Positions 1 through 7,359 of a stretch of 64,000 nt of DNA are shown here, in pieces. The stretch's first letter is position 1, and every line of letters starts with the position of its first letter. The stretch lies in NCBI GenBank assembly GCA_964649195.1, contig CAZYPK010000012.1, forward strand, positions 1 to 64,000. The letters are read 5' to 3'. The notes below the pieces were generated by a model that was not told the origin of the DNA, made no database searches, and worked only from the letters and a program-made list of their open reading frames with translations. The DNA comes from JTS-RE9 sp964649195 (GTDB taxonomy: Bacteria > Planctomycetota > Phycisphaerae > Phycisphaerales > Phycisphaeraceae). The position numbers and the translations under genes were made by a program.

Positions 1-160
1 CCGCGAAGCCCCGGCCCAGGCGCACGAAGCAAGGTGGCGCAACTGAAAGTCGATGATCGCTTGGCCGGGGCTTGCGCAAAGCCTCCAGCCCCAGCCACCC
101 AGTTGGATCCCAGCCCCAGCCACCCATCGCTTCAGCCCCAGCACCCAAGAATAAATCATC
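1..160. repeat. Family A palindromic repeat, copy 1 (cut by window edge)
   Basis: Opens inside the motif CCGCGAAGCCCCGGCCC, continues through a central stretch containing AAGGTGGCGCAACTGAAAG, and closes with GGCCGGGGCTTGCGCAAAG and CAGCCCCAGCCACCC. The outer parts are inverted repeats of each other. The same order of blocks occurs at 770-925 and inverted at 52812-52937. Two extra AGCCCCAGC(CA)CCC half-motifs follow before the transposase gene. Confidence 0.85.
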
Positions 161-181
161 TTTTGATGGTATTCTTCACGC

Positions 182-739
182 ATGAAACACAGGCGGCGCA
201 AGAGCCTGAACATTCCAGGTCACGCCCACGAACTCACCTTCAGTTGCTACAAACGATTTCCGTTTCTTAAGGCGGAGCGGACGTGCCGGTGGCTGATTGA
301 AGCGATCGATGCGGCGCGGACGGAACTGGATTTTGCCGTGTGGGCGTATGTGTTCATGCCCGAACACGTGCATCTGATCGTGTATCCGCGTCAACCGGTG
401 TACGAGATGGCGGACATCCGCGCGGCGATCAAGGAACCGGTGGGCCGAAAGGCGATTGCCTACATGGAGAAGCGTGCGCCCCGGTGGCTTGAGCAGGTGA
501 CTCGTCGGCGCGGCCAGCGCAGGGAACGTCTGTTCTGGCAATCCGGCGGAGGATATGACCGCAACGTGGACAACCCGCGCACGTTGTGGAGCATGATCGA
601 TTACACACATGCAAATCCGATTCGCCGCGGACTCGTGAACCTTGCGACGGATTGGAAGTGGTCCAGCGCCACGTTCTATGCCGGCTTGGGCGATGGCCCC
701 TTGCGCATCGACGCTCACGACGAAGGCTGGTCCCTCTGA
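182..739 (+). CDS. REP-associated tyrosine transposase (RAYT, Y1_Tnp/IS200-like)
   Basis: A 185-residue protein of the Y1 transposase fold that nicks and moves REP-like palindromes. The HUH-type metal motif is visible as MPEHVHLIV (about residues 59-67), preceded by the usual opening strand HELTFSCYKRFPFL. The C-terminal half carries WSMIDYTHANPIRRGLV and WKWSSATFY, the typical RAYT stretch with the N-P-[IV]-R-x-G motif. The likely nucleophile is a tyrosine in the SGGGYDRNV/DYTHANP region. It lies between two direct copies of the family A palindrome (1-160 and 770-925), the standard layout of a RAYT and its cognate repeats. Length fits the family and the gene looks intact. Confidence 0.93.
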   Translation: MKHRRRKSLNIPGHAHELTFSCYKRFPFLKAERTCRWLIEAIDAARTELDFAVWAYVFMPEHVHLIVYPRQPVYEMADIRAAIKEPVGRKAIAYMEKRAPRWLEQVTRRRGQRRERLFWQSGGGYDRNVDNPRTLWSMIDYTHANPIRRGLVNLATDWKWSSATFYAGLGDGPLRIDAHDEGWSL

Positions 740-769
740 CTCAGGTGGCTGGGACCGCTTTGGGTGAGT

Positions 770-925
770 CCCCTTCGGGTGGCTGGGGCTGAGTCCGCGA
801 AGCCCCGGCCCGGATGCGCGAAACAAGGTGGCGCAACTGAGAGTCGATGGTCGCCTGGGCCGGGGCTTGCGCAAAGCCTCCAGCCCCAGCCACCCAAGAA
901 GAGCCTTCAGCCCCAGCCACCCATC
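770..925. repeat. Family A palindromic repeat, copy 2
   Basis: Complete copy: GGGTGGCTGGGGCTGAG, CCGCGAAGCCCCGGCCC, a central GAAACAAGGTGGCGCAACTG, then GGCCGGGGCTTGCGCAAAG and CAGCCCCAGCCACCC. The ends are reverse complements, so it can fold into one long hairpin with a roughly 55-base apical region. It has the same orientation as copy 1. Its right end forms the last codons and stop of the convergent phosphatase gene. Confidence 0.9.
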
Positions 926-2163
926 ACTTTGACCGCGGGCTTTTCGCCGATGCTCACCAGCACGGCGGTCAGGTCATCGACCTGGTTCAGCGAGCCGCTC
1001 TGCTCATCGAGCCTTTGCATCAGCCGGGCGAAGGCTTCGTCCAGGGTGCCGTTGGCCAGGTCCTTGAACTCTTCGGTGTAGGCGTCGCTGGCGATGCCGG
1101 ACTTTTTGCCGGTCTTGCTCAGGACATCGGGGAAGGCGACTTCGAAGCCGTCGGAATAGAAGAGCAGCCGGTCGCCTTCGTTGAGTTGAACTTCGGTGGT
1201 CTCGAACGTTTCATCGGGGAAGACGCCCAGCAGGCCGCCTTCAGGCTCAAGCCATTCGTGCGAACCATCGGCGCGAAGGATGAGCGGATAGGGGTGGCCT
1301 GCGCGGGCGAATGAAAGCTTTCGCGTTTCACAATCGATGATTCCGTAGCACGCGGTGGCGAAGCGGACGTGGCCGCTCTGTTGCCGAACCATGTCGCGGT
1401 TGAGGTGCGCCAGGGCCTCGGCAGGGGGGATGATGCGAATTTCCTTGCCCGTATCATCGCTGCGTTTGCCGGTGCGAAGCGATCGTTTGATATAGACGGT
1501 CATGAGCGCGGCAGGCACGCCATGCCCGACGGCATCGGCGATGAAGAAGCCGATGTGCCGGTCATCGAGCTGAATCACATCGTAGATGTCGCCGCTGACG
1601 TAGCTGGCCGGGCGGAAGAGCACCCTGAAGTCGATGCCCGCCACGGGTTTGACATACCCCGGCAGAAACTCGCGCTGCAACTGCGCCGCCAGGCGAAGCT
1701 CCTCATCGATCTTGTCGAACTGCGACGCGAGGCCGCCGTTGTGGGCGTTGAGGATTTCGATCTCCATCAGCAAGGCGCGGATGATTTCGCTTTGCGCGTG
1801 AATCGTCCGCAGCATCGCGCAAACCGCCACGGGCGGGGCGTCAAACGGCGCCACGGCGATGTTGTCCTGATAGGTCGAACCGATCGGCAGCGATTCGAAC
1901 GGACGGCTGATCACCGCCGCGCGATGGCGATCCTGAAGACGGGCGATCACTTCGTGCAACTGCGATGTTTCCGCGCCATCGGTGATGAGCCAGACCGCCC
2001 GGCAGCGATCAAGAACGGCATCATCCTCAACCACCTGCGCCAACGTGCAGCGAACCACCGTAGGGCGCTCCCGCGCAGGCCACTGGGCCAGCACCGCTTC
2101 GATCGGCTCGCCCGACAGGCAGTCCATCGTGGAACCAATAAGGATCAGGCTGTTGCCGGCCAT
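907..2163 (-). CDS. SpoIIE/RsbU-type PP2C serine phosphatase with degenerate N-terminal receiver-like domain
   Basis: A 418-residue protein. About 150 N-terminal residues resemble a receiver fold without a clear phospho-acceptor pattern, then a short helical linker, then a SpoIIE (PPM) phosphatase domain from about residue 165. Metal-binding motifs are all present: SGDIYD, FIADAVGHG, FYSDGF and the final DDLTAVLVSI. Such proteins dephosphorylate anti-sigma-factor antagonists in partner-switching cascades; the partner is not seen here. ATG at 2163 is chosen because GGAAGG precedes it by about 5 bases; an in-frame ATG at 2244 would add 27 residues. The last residues (MGGWG) are encoded by the end of a family A repeat, so the natural C-terminus has been replaced or extended. 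Confidence 0.85.
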   Translation of the reverse strand: MAGNSLILIGSTMDCLSGEPIEAVLAQWPARERPTVVRCTLAQVVEDDAVLDRCRAVWLITDGAETSQLHEVIARLQDRHRAAVISRPFESLPIGSTYQDNIAVAPFDAPPVAVCAMLRTIHAQSEIIRALLMEIEILNAHNGGLASQFDKIDEELRLAAQLQREFLPGYVKPVAGIDFRVLFRPASYVSGDIYDVIQLDDRHIGFFIADAVGHGVPAALMTVYIKRSLRTGKRSDDTGKEIRIIPPAEALAHLNRDMVRQQSGHVRFATACYGIIDCETRKLSFARAGHPYPLILRADGSHEWLEPEGGLLGVFPDETFETTEVQLNEGDRLLFYSDGFEVAFPDVLSKTGKKSGIASDAYTEEFKDLANGTLDEAFARLMQRLDEQSGSLNQVDDLTAVLVSIGEKPAVKVMGGWG

Positions 2164-2266
2164 GCTCGCCTTCCAGAACAGATGAGTCCGCAGTGATCCG
2201 TCACGGATCGCCAGGCGAAAGGGCGATAACGCCGCCTCCGCCACTTCTCCCGTTTTTGATATCGGA

Positions 2267-2824
2267 TCACCTGGCGCGAGCCTTAAGGTCTGGGAAAGGC
2301 AGGTTGAGTTTGTCGCCCAGTTTCAGCCCGAGTTTGGCGAGCGTTCCCGCCTTGAATTCCAGGGCGAACAGAACGGGGCCATGACTTGGATAGAGCTTCA
2401 GATCATCTTCATCGATGTCGTAGGGTTCGACCTGCATCTCATACATGGCGGTGATGGTTCCATCTTCCTTCGCAAAGATGATGTCGATGGGAACCAGGCA
2501 GCGGCGCATGACAAAGCGGACGTTTTCAGGTTTGGGAAACACGAACAGCATGCCGCCTTGTTCATCGATGCTCGTTCGATCGGAGAGACCTTGCATCCGC
2601 TGCGCCGGCGACAGGGCCAGCTCCATGTTGAACCTGAGATGATGGATGACCACGAGCTGCGTGGCCGGCTCTTTGGCCGGCGATGAAACAGGCGCCGAAA
2701 TGGGCGTGGCGTTGGAATGATCGCTGCACGAAACGAGCAGAGCGGCGATCAGCGTGAGCGCCACGAGGGAAGCAGGGGGGTAGGCGGGGCGATCGCATTG
2801 CTGTCCTTTGATCCCATTCATCAT
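2267..2824 (-). CDS. DUF192 family lipoprotein
   Basis: A 185-residue secreted protein. A hydrophobic stretch ending in LLVSC is a lipobox, so it should be lipidated. The DUF192 core follows (LALSPAQRMQGLSDR, GGMLFVF, RFVMRRCLVPIDIIF, then GTI..MYEM). The function of DUF192 is not established; it usually occurs as a small periplasmic or secreted domain. The start is inferred from an ATGA overlap with the stop of gluQ at 2821-2824, which implies translational coupling. Upstream in-frame ATGs lie within gluQ. Confidence 0.85.
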   Translation of the reverse strand: MMNGIKGQQCDRPAYPPASLVALTLIAALLVSCSDHSNATPISAPVSSPAKEPATQLVVIHHLRFNMELALSPAQRMQGLSDRTSIDEQGGMLFVFPKPENVRFVMRRCLVPIDIIFAKEDGTITAMYEMQVEPYDIDEDDLKLYPSHGPVLFALEFKAGTLAKLGLKLGDKLNLPFPDLKARAR

Positions 2825-3837
2825 GCACCCATCAGCCATTGATGATCCTTCGAGGTGAAGACCACCGGTTCGCGGGCGATCTTCCGAATGTTGAAACACG
2901 CGGCAAATTCAGCGGAACTCATGGGGGACGCCGTGTCCACCATGCCGCAGGTCCGCGCCACCCATCCAATGATACGCTCGGCAGGCACGCCCTGGCTTCG
3001 GTACCACGACAGCCTCGTGTCGCCGTGTCGTTTGGCCAGCCTGCGGCCATCTTCGCCGATGACCAGGGGCAGATGCCAGTGGCGAGGCAGGGGGGTGAGG
3101 TCGAGAAAACGATAGAGCCACAGTTGCCGGGCTGCGGAGGGAATCAGATCATCGCCGCGCACGATGTCCGTCACGCCCTGGCGTGCATCATCGACGACGA
3201 CGGCCAGTTGATAGGCCGGCAGGTTCGCCTTCGTGGCGATGATGAAATCACCCACCTGCCGCTGCACATGGATCGACTGCTCACCGGCGATCATGTCCGT
3301 GAACTGCATCGCCTCGTCGGGGATCAGCAATCGCAACGCTTGTGTTGATGATCCTTGCGTTGATGCCGAATCGGCAACGGCCGGCTGCAACATGCGCCCG
3401 ATCGCCTGTTCAACCTCATCCGTTCCGCGTTGCCGCGACATGTCTGCAAGTCCGCTTCGGCAGGCGCCCGGATAGCGCATCTCGCCATCACCCAGATTCG
3501 GCGCGGACTGGGCCAGGGCGATTTCGGAGCGCGAACAGGAGCATGAATACACGCGGCCGCCGGAGTGAAGCGTTCGGATCGCTTGCACGTAAGGCGAAAG
3601 ATCCTTCATCTGATCAAGCGGCCCTTCATCCCAATCGATGCCCAGCCAGCGAAGATCATCGATGACCTGCCGCCGGGCCTGCGGCTTGACGCGAGGCGTA
3701 TCGAGGTCCTCGATGCGGAGCACGATTTTCCAATCGAGTTGCCGGGCCAGCGCCCAGTTGATGAGAAAGGTTCGGGCATTGCCCAAATGCAGCGCACCGG
3801 TGGGAGAAGGGGCCAGTCGTGTGATGCGCCGGGACAT
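2821..3837 (-). CDS. gluQ: Glutamyl-Q tRNA(Asp) synthetase
   Basis: A 338-residue GluRS paralogue lacking the anticodon-binding domain; it attaches glutamate to queuosine in the tRNA(Asp) anticodon. The class I signature is APSPTGALHLGN, and the KMSK-like loop is RRLAKRHGDTRL. A zinc site of the YadB type is visible as YSCSCSR followed by RYPGACR. It lies upstream of and overlaps the DUF192 gene by four bases. Nothing upstream on the same strand; a family C repeat sits behind its start. Confidence 0.93.
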   Translation of the reverse strand: MSRRITRLAPSPTGALHLGNARTFLINWALARQLDWKIVLRIEDLDTPRVKPQARRQVIDDLRWLGIDWDEGPLDQMKDLSPYVQAIRTLHSGGRVYSCSCSRSEIALAQSAPNLGDGEMRYPGACRSGLADMSRQRGTDEVEQAIGRMLQPAVADSASTQGSSTQALRLLIPDEAMQFTDMIAGEQSIHVQRQVGDFIIATKANLPAYQLAVVVDDARQGVTDIVRGDDLIPSAARQLWLYRFLDLTPLPRHWHLPLVIGEDGRRLAKRHGDTRLSWYRSQGVPAERIIGWVARTCGMVDTASPMSSAEFAACFNIRKIAREPVVFTSKDHQWLMGA

Positions 3838-3872
3838 GGTGGCATCATATGCCCCGGGTTCGGAACAAGAGT

Positions 3873-3921
3873 GAGCCGCGACTCAACGAGTCGCGGACGT
3901 GAACGGCCTGAAAGAGCGTTC
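3873..3921. repeat. Family C repeat (CCGCGACTCAACGAGTCGCGG), copy 1
   Basis: Contains the palindrome CCGCGACTCAACGAGTCGCGG followed by ACGTGAACGGCCTGAAAG. The same palindrome and right flank occur at 45396 and 48616, and inverted near 48911. It sits between the divergent gluQ and purN genes. Confidence 0.85.
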
Positions 3922-4015
3922 CTCGGGCGGTGGATGGACAGCGTGGTCGCGCCGGGGGCTGCCACGCCGCAAGCGGCTCGCGTCAACGCCGACGGCTTTG
4001 GGTTATCCTTCCCGC

Positions 4016-5164
4016 ATGGCAGAATCCAAGCTCCAACCGTTGCGGCTGGCCGTGCTGATCTCCGGCGGGGGGCGCACGCTGGAAAACATCGTCGCCGCCA
4101 TTCGCCGGGATGAGCTTTACGCCACCGTGACCACGGTCATCAGCTCCCGGCCAGGCGTGTTCGGCCTGACCCGCGCCGCCAACCTGGGCATCGCCGCCGG
4201 CGTGGTCGAACGAAAAGCCTTCAACACCCCTGCCGAGTTCTCGGACGTTGTATGGCAACGCATTCGTCAGGCCGGCGCCGATGTGGTCTGCCTTTGCGGG
4301 TTCCTGTCGCTGATCACCATTCCGCCTGATTTCACGGGCAAAGTCATCAACGTTCATCCGGCGCTGCTGCCGAGCTTCGGCGGCCAGGGCATGTACGGGC
4401 ATCGCGTTCACGAAGCGGTCATCGCGCATGGCTGCAAGCTCTCAGGATGCACGGTTCACTTTGCGGATGATTCCTACGACACCGGACCGATCCTCGTGCA
4501 GCGAACCTGTGAAGTCTTGGAGGATGACACGCCCGATACGCTGGCTTCGCGCGTATTTGAGGAGGAGTGCATCGCCTATCCGCAGGCTTTGAAACTGCTG
4601 GCCCAAGGCCGGGTGATCATCAAGGGTTCGCGGGCGCGGATCGCTCCAGCCACAGCGGACCTGATCGAGCGTGCCCGGCGATTCAGCGAAATCGCCCACG
4701 AAGGCCAGACGCGAACCGGCGGCGAGCCATACGCAACGCACCCGGCGGCGGTCGTCGATTTGCTCCGCAAACATGGCGTGACGGATGAAAATGTCCTGGC
4801 CGCCGGCTACCTGCACGACACGATGGAGGATTCGGGCGTGACGCAGGACCAACTGGCGCGGGCATTCAATCCGACCGTGGCAAACCTCGTCGCACAACTG
4901 ACGATCCCCAGGGAGCAGGAGGAACCCTCGGAAAAGAAAAACGCCTGGCTGCTGGCACACGCACCGACGCTGACCCCGGACGCAAAATGGATCAAGCTGG
5001 CGGACCGTGCCCACAATGTGAGACAGCTTTACGCCAAGACACCGGAGAAGCAGCAGCGATACATCAAGGCGACACGCGGGCTGATCGAAGCCTTGAAACC
5101 GTGGCCCAGCGATTCATTGGCGCAGGAAATCATCGCGGGCCTGGAACGATACGAAAACGGCTGA
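4016..5164 (+). CDS. purN: PurN glycinamide ribonucleotide formyltransferase fused to RelA/SpoT-type HD hydrolase domain
   Basis: A 382-residue two-domain protein. Residues 10-205 are 10-formyl-THF-dependent GAR transformylase (purine synthesis step 3): substrate loop ISGGGRTLENI, catalytic N112 and H114 in INVHPALLPSFGG, and D155 in DDSYDTGPI. Residues 213-382 match the HD domain of RelA/SpoT and MESH1 (p)ppGpp hydrolases: AHEGQTRTGGEPYATHP, GYLHDTMEDSG and WIKLADRAHNVRQL supply the H, HD and D metal ligands. No synthetase domain follows. The reading frame is open across the junction with only a short linker. ATG at 4016 matches the start of the PurN fold; upstream in-frame codons are mostly family C repeat. 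The link to ppGpp is inference. Confidence 0.9.
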   Translation: MAESKLQPLRLAVLISGGGRTLENIVAAIRRDELYATVTTVISSRPGVFGLTRAANLGIAAGVVERKAFNTPAEFSDVVWQRIRQAGADVVCLCGFLSLITIPPDFTGKVINVHPALLPSFGGQGMYGHRVHEAVIAHGCKLSGCTVHFADDSYDTGPILVQRTCEVLEDDTPDTLASRVFEEECIAYPQALKLLAQGRVIIKGSRARIAPATADLIERARRFSEIAHEGQTRTGGEPYATHPAAVVDLLRKHGVTDENVLAAGYLHDTMEDSGVTQDQLARAFNPTVANLVAQLTIPREQEEPSEKKNAWLLAHAPTLTPDAKWIKLADRAHNVRQLYAKTPEKQQRYIKATRGLIEALKPWPSDSLAQEIIAGLERYENG

Positions 5165-5258
5165 AATTCAAGGCGTTTTAGAGCCGCTTCACCGCCCTTC
5201 TCAAAGTCCGATAATGTACGTTATGTATAACACGGAAAAAGGGCGGAGGTTGGGCGAA

Positions 5259-5290
5259 CGGCCCGGCTTAAGCCGGGCCGTTTTCGTCTA
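5259..5290 (+). terminator. Rho-independent terminator after purN fusion
   Basis: Perfect hairpin CGGCCCGGCTTAAGCCGGGCCG followed directly by TTTTCGTCT, about 95 bases past the purN stop. Confidence 0.85.
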
Positions 5291-5308
5291 AATCTTCGGC
5301 TCGTGTAC

Positions 5309-5397
5309 CCGTCGGGGTATTCCGCGTGAATCACAGATCGATCCCCCGGATACCCCGACGGCTCGCCAAGCCTCGCCATCGGGCTTGGGGGTTTTTT
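5309..5397. terminator. Inverted repeat and second terminator-like hairpin in the 5165-5598 gap
   Basis: The arms CCGTCGGGGTAT (5309-5320) and ATACCCCGACGG (5350-5361) are exact inverse copies. They are followed by CCAAGCC...GGGCTTGG and a six-T run ending at 5397. The rest of this 430-base gap shows no gene; its last part is the leader of the pseudopilin gene. Confidence 0.6.
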
Positions 5398-5598
5398 ACG
5401 AAGTGCATTCGGAACGTCGGAACGAATGTTCCGAATGTTGGCATTGGGGATTTGCGAATTGTACGGTTGAGGGTGTGGAGGTCTTAATGTTCGACCGTTG
5501 CGGGCCGATAGGCGGTGAGAGATGACCGGGCCGGTGGTGGTTTGCGGGTTTGCCGGCCGGTCGAGCCGTTTGAAGGTCCGGCACGGGGAGAAAAAGCC

Positions 5599-6045
5599 AT
5601 GATGCATCGCCAGAACAATGACCGATTCGCCGCCGGGTTCACGCTCGTTGAAATCCTCATCGTCGTGGTGATCCTGGGCATTCTTGCCGCCATCGTTGTT
5701 CCGCAGTTCACCAGTGCGGCTGCCGAGAGCCGCGACAGTTCGGTCCGCATGAGTCTGTATCGCATGCGCCAGCAGCTTGAAATCTACAAGGAACATCACG
5801 ATGGCGAATATCCGACCCTGGCCGGCTTCATCGCTCAGATGACCGGCAGGACGAATGTTTCGGGCGAGCCGGTCGAGTCGGGCACCGCGGGCGCTTTTGG
5901 CCCCTACGTGCGTGAAATTCCCGTGAATCCCAACACCGGCGGCCGGGTTGTCAGCGATGCGGAAGTCGGCGGCAGCGACTGGTACTACGACGAGGATACC
6001 GGCCTGTTTCAGGCCAATGATTCCATCATCACCCGTTCCTATTGA
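5599..6045 (+). CDS. Type II secretion/type IV pilus-like pseudopilin
   Basis: A 148-residue protein with a classic prepilin leader: a short basic start, the cleavage and methylation site G-FTLVE, and the hydrophobic helix ILIVVVILGILAAIVV. A GspG-like body follows (YRMRQQLEIYKEHHDGEYP; a C-terminal GSDWYYDEDTGLF). It would be processed by prepilin peptidase and assembled in a pseudopilus or a similar envelope fibre. ATG 5599 has GGGGAG eight bases upstream. No other secretion or pilus genes are nearby, so it is a lone pseudopilin, as is common in planctomycetes. Confidence 0.88.
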   Translation: MMHRQNNDRFAAGFTLVEILIVVVILGILAAIVVPQFTSAAAESRDSSVRMSLYRMRQQLEIYKEHHDGEYPTLAGFIAQMTGRTNVSGEPVESGTAGAFGPYVREIPVNPNTGGRVVSDAEVGGSDWYYDEDTGLFQANDSIITRSY

Positions 6046-6050
6046 TCGGT

Positions 6051-6176
6051 AGTGACTCAGTTTGAATCCGGGTGGCTGGGGCTGAGTCCGCGAAGCCCCG
6101 GCCCGATGAAACAGCAAGGCGCCGGGGCGTCGAAGACTCCGCCCCAGCCACCCGAACATTTCAAACTGAGTCACTG
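6051..6176. repeat. Family A repeat, copy 3, with extended arms
   Basis: Outer arms AGTGACTCAGTTTGAA (6051) and TTCAAACTGAGTCACT (to 6176) are exact inverse copies. Inside lie GGTGGCTGGGGCTGAG, CCGCGAAGCCCCGGCCC and CGCCCCAGCCACCC. The central GGTGGCGCAACTG loop of copies 1 and 2 is missing, so this is a shortened copy sitting just before the epimerase start. Confidence 0.88.
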
Positions 6177-6231
6177 CCTACTGATCGCCGCCGAACCATT
6201 TCCCACTCATGGCGTATCATCCCGTGCCGCC

Positions 6232-7251
6232 ATGAATCGATGTGAACTGCAATTGCTCGCGGAGTTGAGCGACCCTGATGAAGGCGTCGTCGATGCGGTC
6301 GCATCGCTCGATGGCGACATCATGCTGCTGGGCGCCGGCGGCAAGATGGGTTACGGCCTGTCTCTCATGGCGTTGCGGGCGATGCGGATGGCCGGGCTTT
6401 CGCATCGCGTCATGGCCGTGTCGCGTTTTTCCCACGGGGAGTTGTCGCAGCAACTGCGATTGGAAGGCATCGAGACGATCGCCTGCGATCTGCTTGATCC
6501 TCACGCGGTGGACCGCCTGCCGGAGGCCGCGAACGTGATTGCGATGGTCGGTCAGAAGTTTGGATCATCGCAGAATCCCGGCCTGTGCTGGCAGGCCAAT
6601 GTCGCCGTTCCCGCCAACATCGCCAGGCGATTCTGCGACAGCCAGTGGGTCGTTTTCTCCAGCGGCAATGTGTATCCGTTCGTTCCCGCGGACTCCGGCG
6701 GGGCGGATGAGTCCACCCCCCTTTCCCCGGTCAGCGAGTATGGATGGACCGTCGTCGGACGCGAACGAATCTACGATCAGTTCTCACGCACGCACGGCAC
6801 GCCGATGACCATTCTTCGCCTCAATTACGCCAATGAGCCCCGCTACGGCGTGCTCGTTGACATTGCGATGATGGTGCGAAACAGCCGACCGATCGACCTC
6901 TCGATGGGCCATGTCAACGTGGTCTGGACGACCGATGTGAACCGTGTCGTTCTGAAGGCTTTCTCGTTGACCCATTCGCCGCCGATGGTGCTCAATGTCG
7001 CCGGTCCGCAGGCGCTGAAAGTCCGCGATCTGGCGGGGCAGTTTGGCGAAGCCTTCGGCATCGAGCCGATCTTCACCGGCCAGGAGAACCCCACCGCCCT
7101 TCTCAGCGACGCCGGCGAATGCTGGAAAAAGTTCGGCCAACCCGAGGCGACGGTCGATTACATGATTCGCAGGGTGGCGCAATGGATCATGGAAGGCAAC
7201 GCGACATGGGAACTGCCCACGCGATTCGAGGTGCGCTCGGGCCGCTTCTGA
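6232..7251 (+). CDS. NAD-dependent epimerase/dehydratase-like SDR, probably atypical
   Basis: A 339-residue extended short-chain dehydrogenase-like protein. The nucleotide-binding loop is LLGAGGKMGYG (about residues 31-41), and VFSSGNVYPF aligns with the catalytic serine strand. The expected YxxxK appears as YGWTV, so the tyrosine remains but the lysine is replaced. A C-terminal region (VLNVAGPQALKVRDLA) matches the substrate-binding half of NAD(P)-dependent epimerases. ATG 6232 is chosen because upstream in-frame codons translate the family A repeat. The substrate is unknown; no pathway neighbours are present. Confidence 0.75.
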   Translation: MNRCELQLLAELSDPDEGVVDAVASLDGDIMLLGAGGKMGYGLSLMALRAMRMAGLSHRVMAVSRFSHGELSQQLRLEGIETIACDLLDPHAVDRLPEAANVIAMVGQKFGSSQNPGLCWQANVAVPANIARRFCDSQWVVFSSGNVYPFVPADSGGADESTPLSPVSEYGWTVVGRERIYDQFSRTHGTPMTILRLNYANEPRYGVLVDIAMMVRNSRPIDLSMGHVNVVWTTDVNRVVLKAFSLTHSPPMVLNVAGPQALKVRDLAGQFGEAFGIEPIFTGQENPTALLSDAGECWKKFGQPEATVDYMIRRVAQWIMEGNATWELPTRFEVRSGRF

Positions 7252-7359
7252 TCCGCTCATCTTTCGCATTGCCTGATTTATCCAACCGTCATGACCCTTG
7301 GTGCAAGGCGTGAGATCGTCGCCTATTGAGATTTTGCAATGGCATGAATCCTGTTTCGG

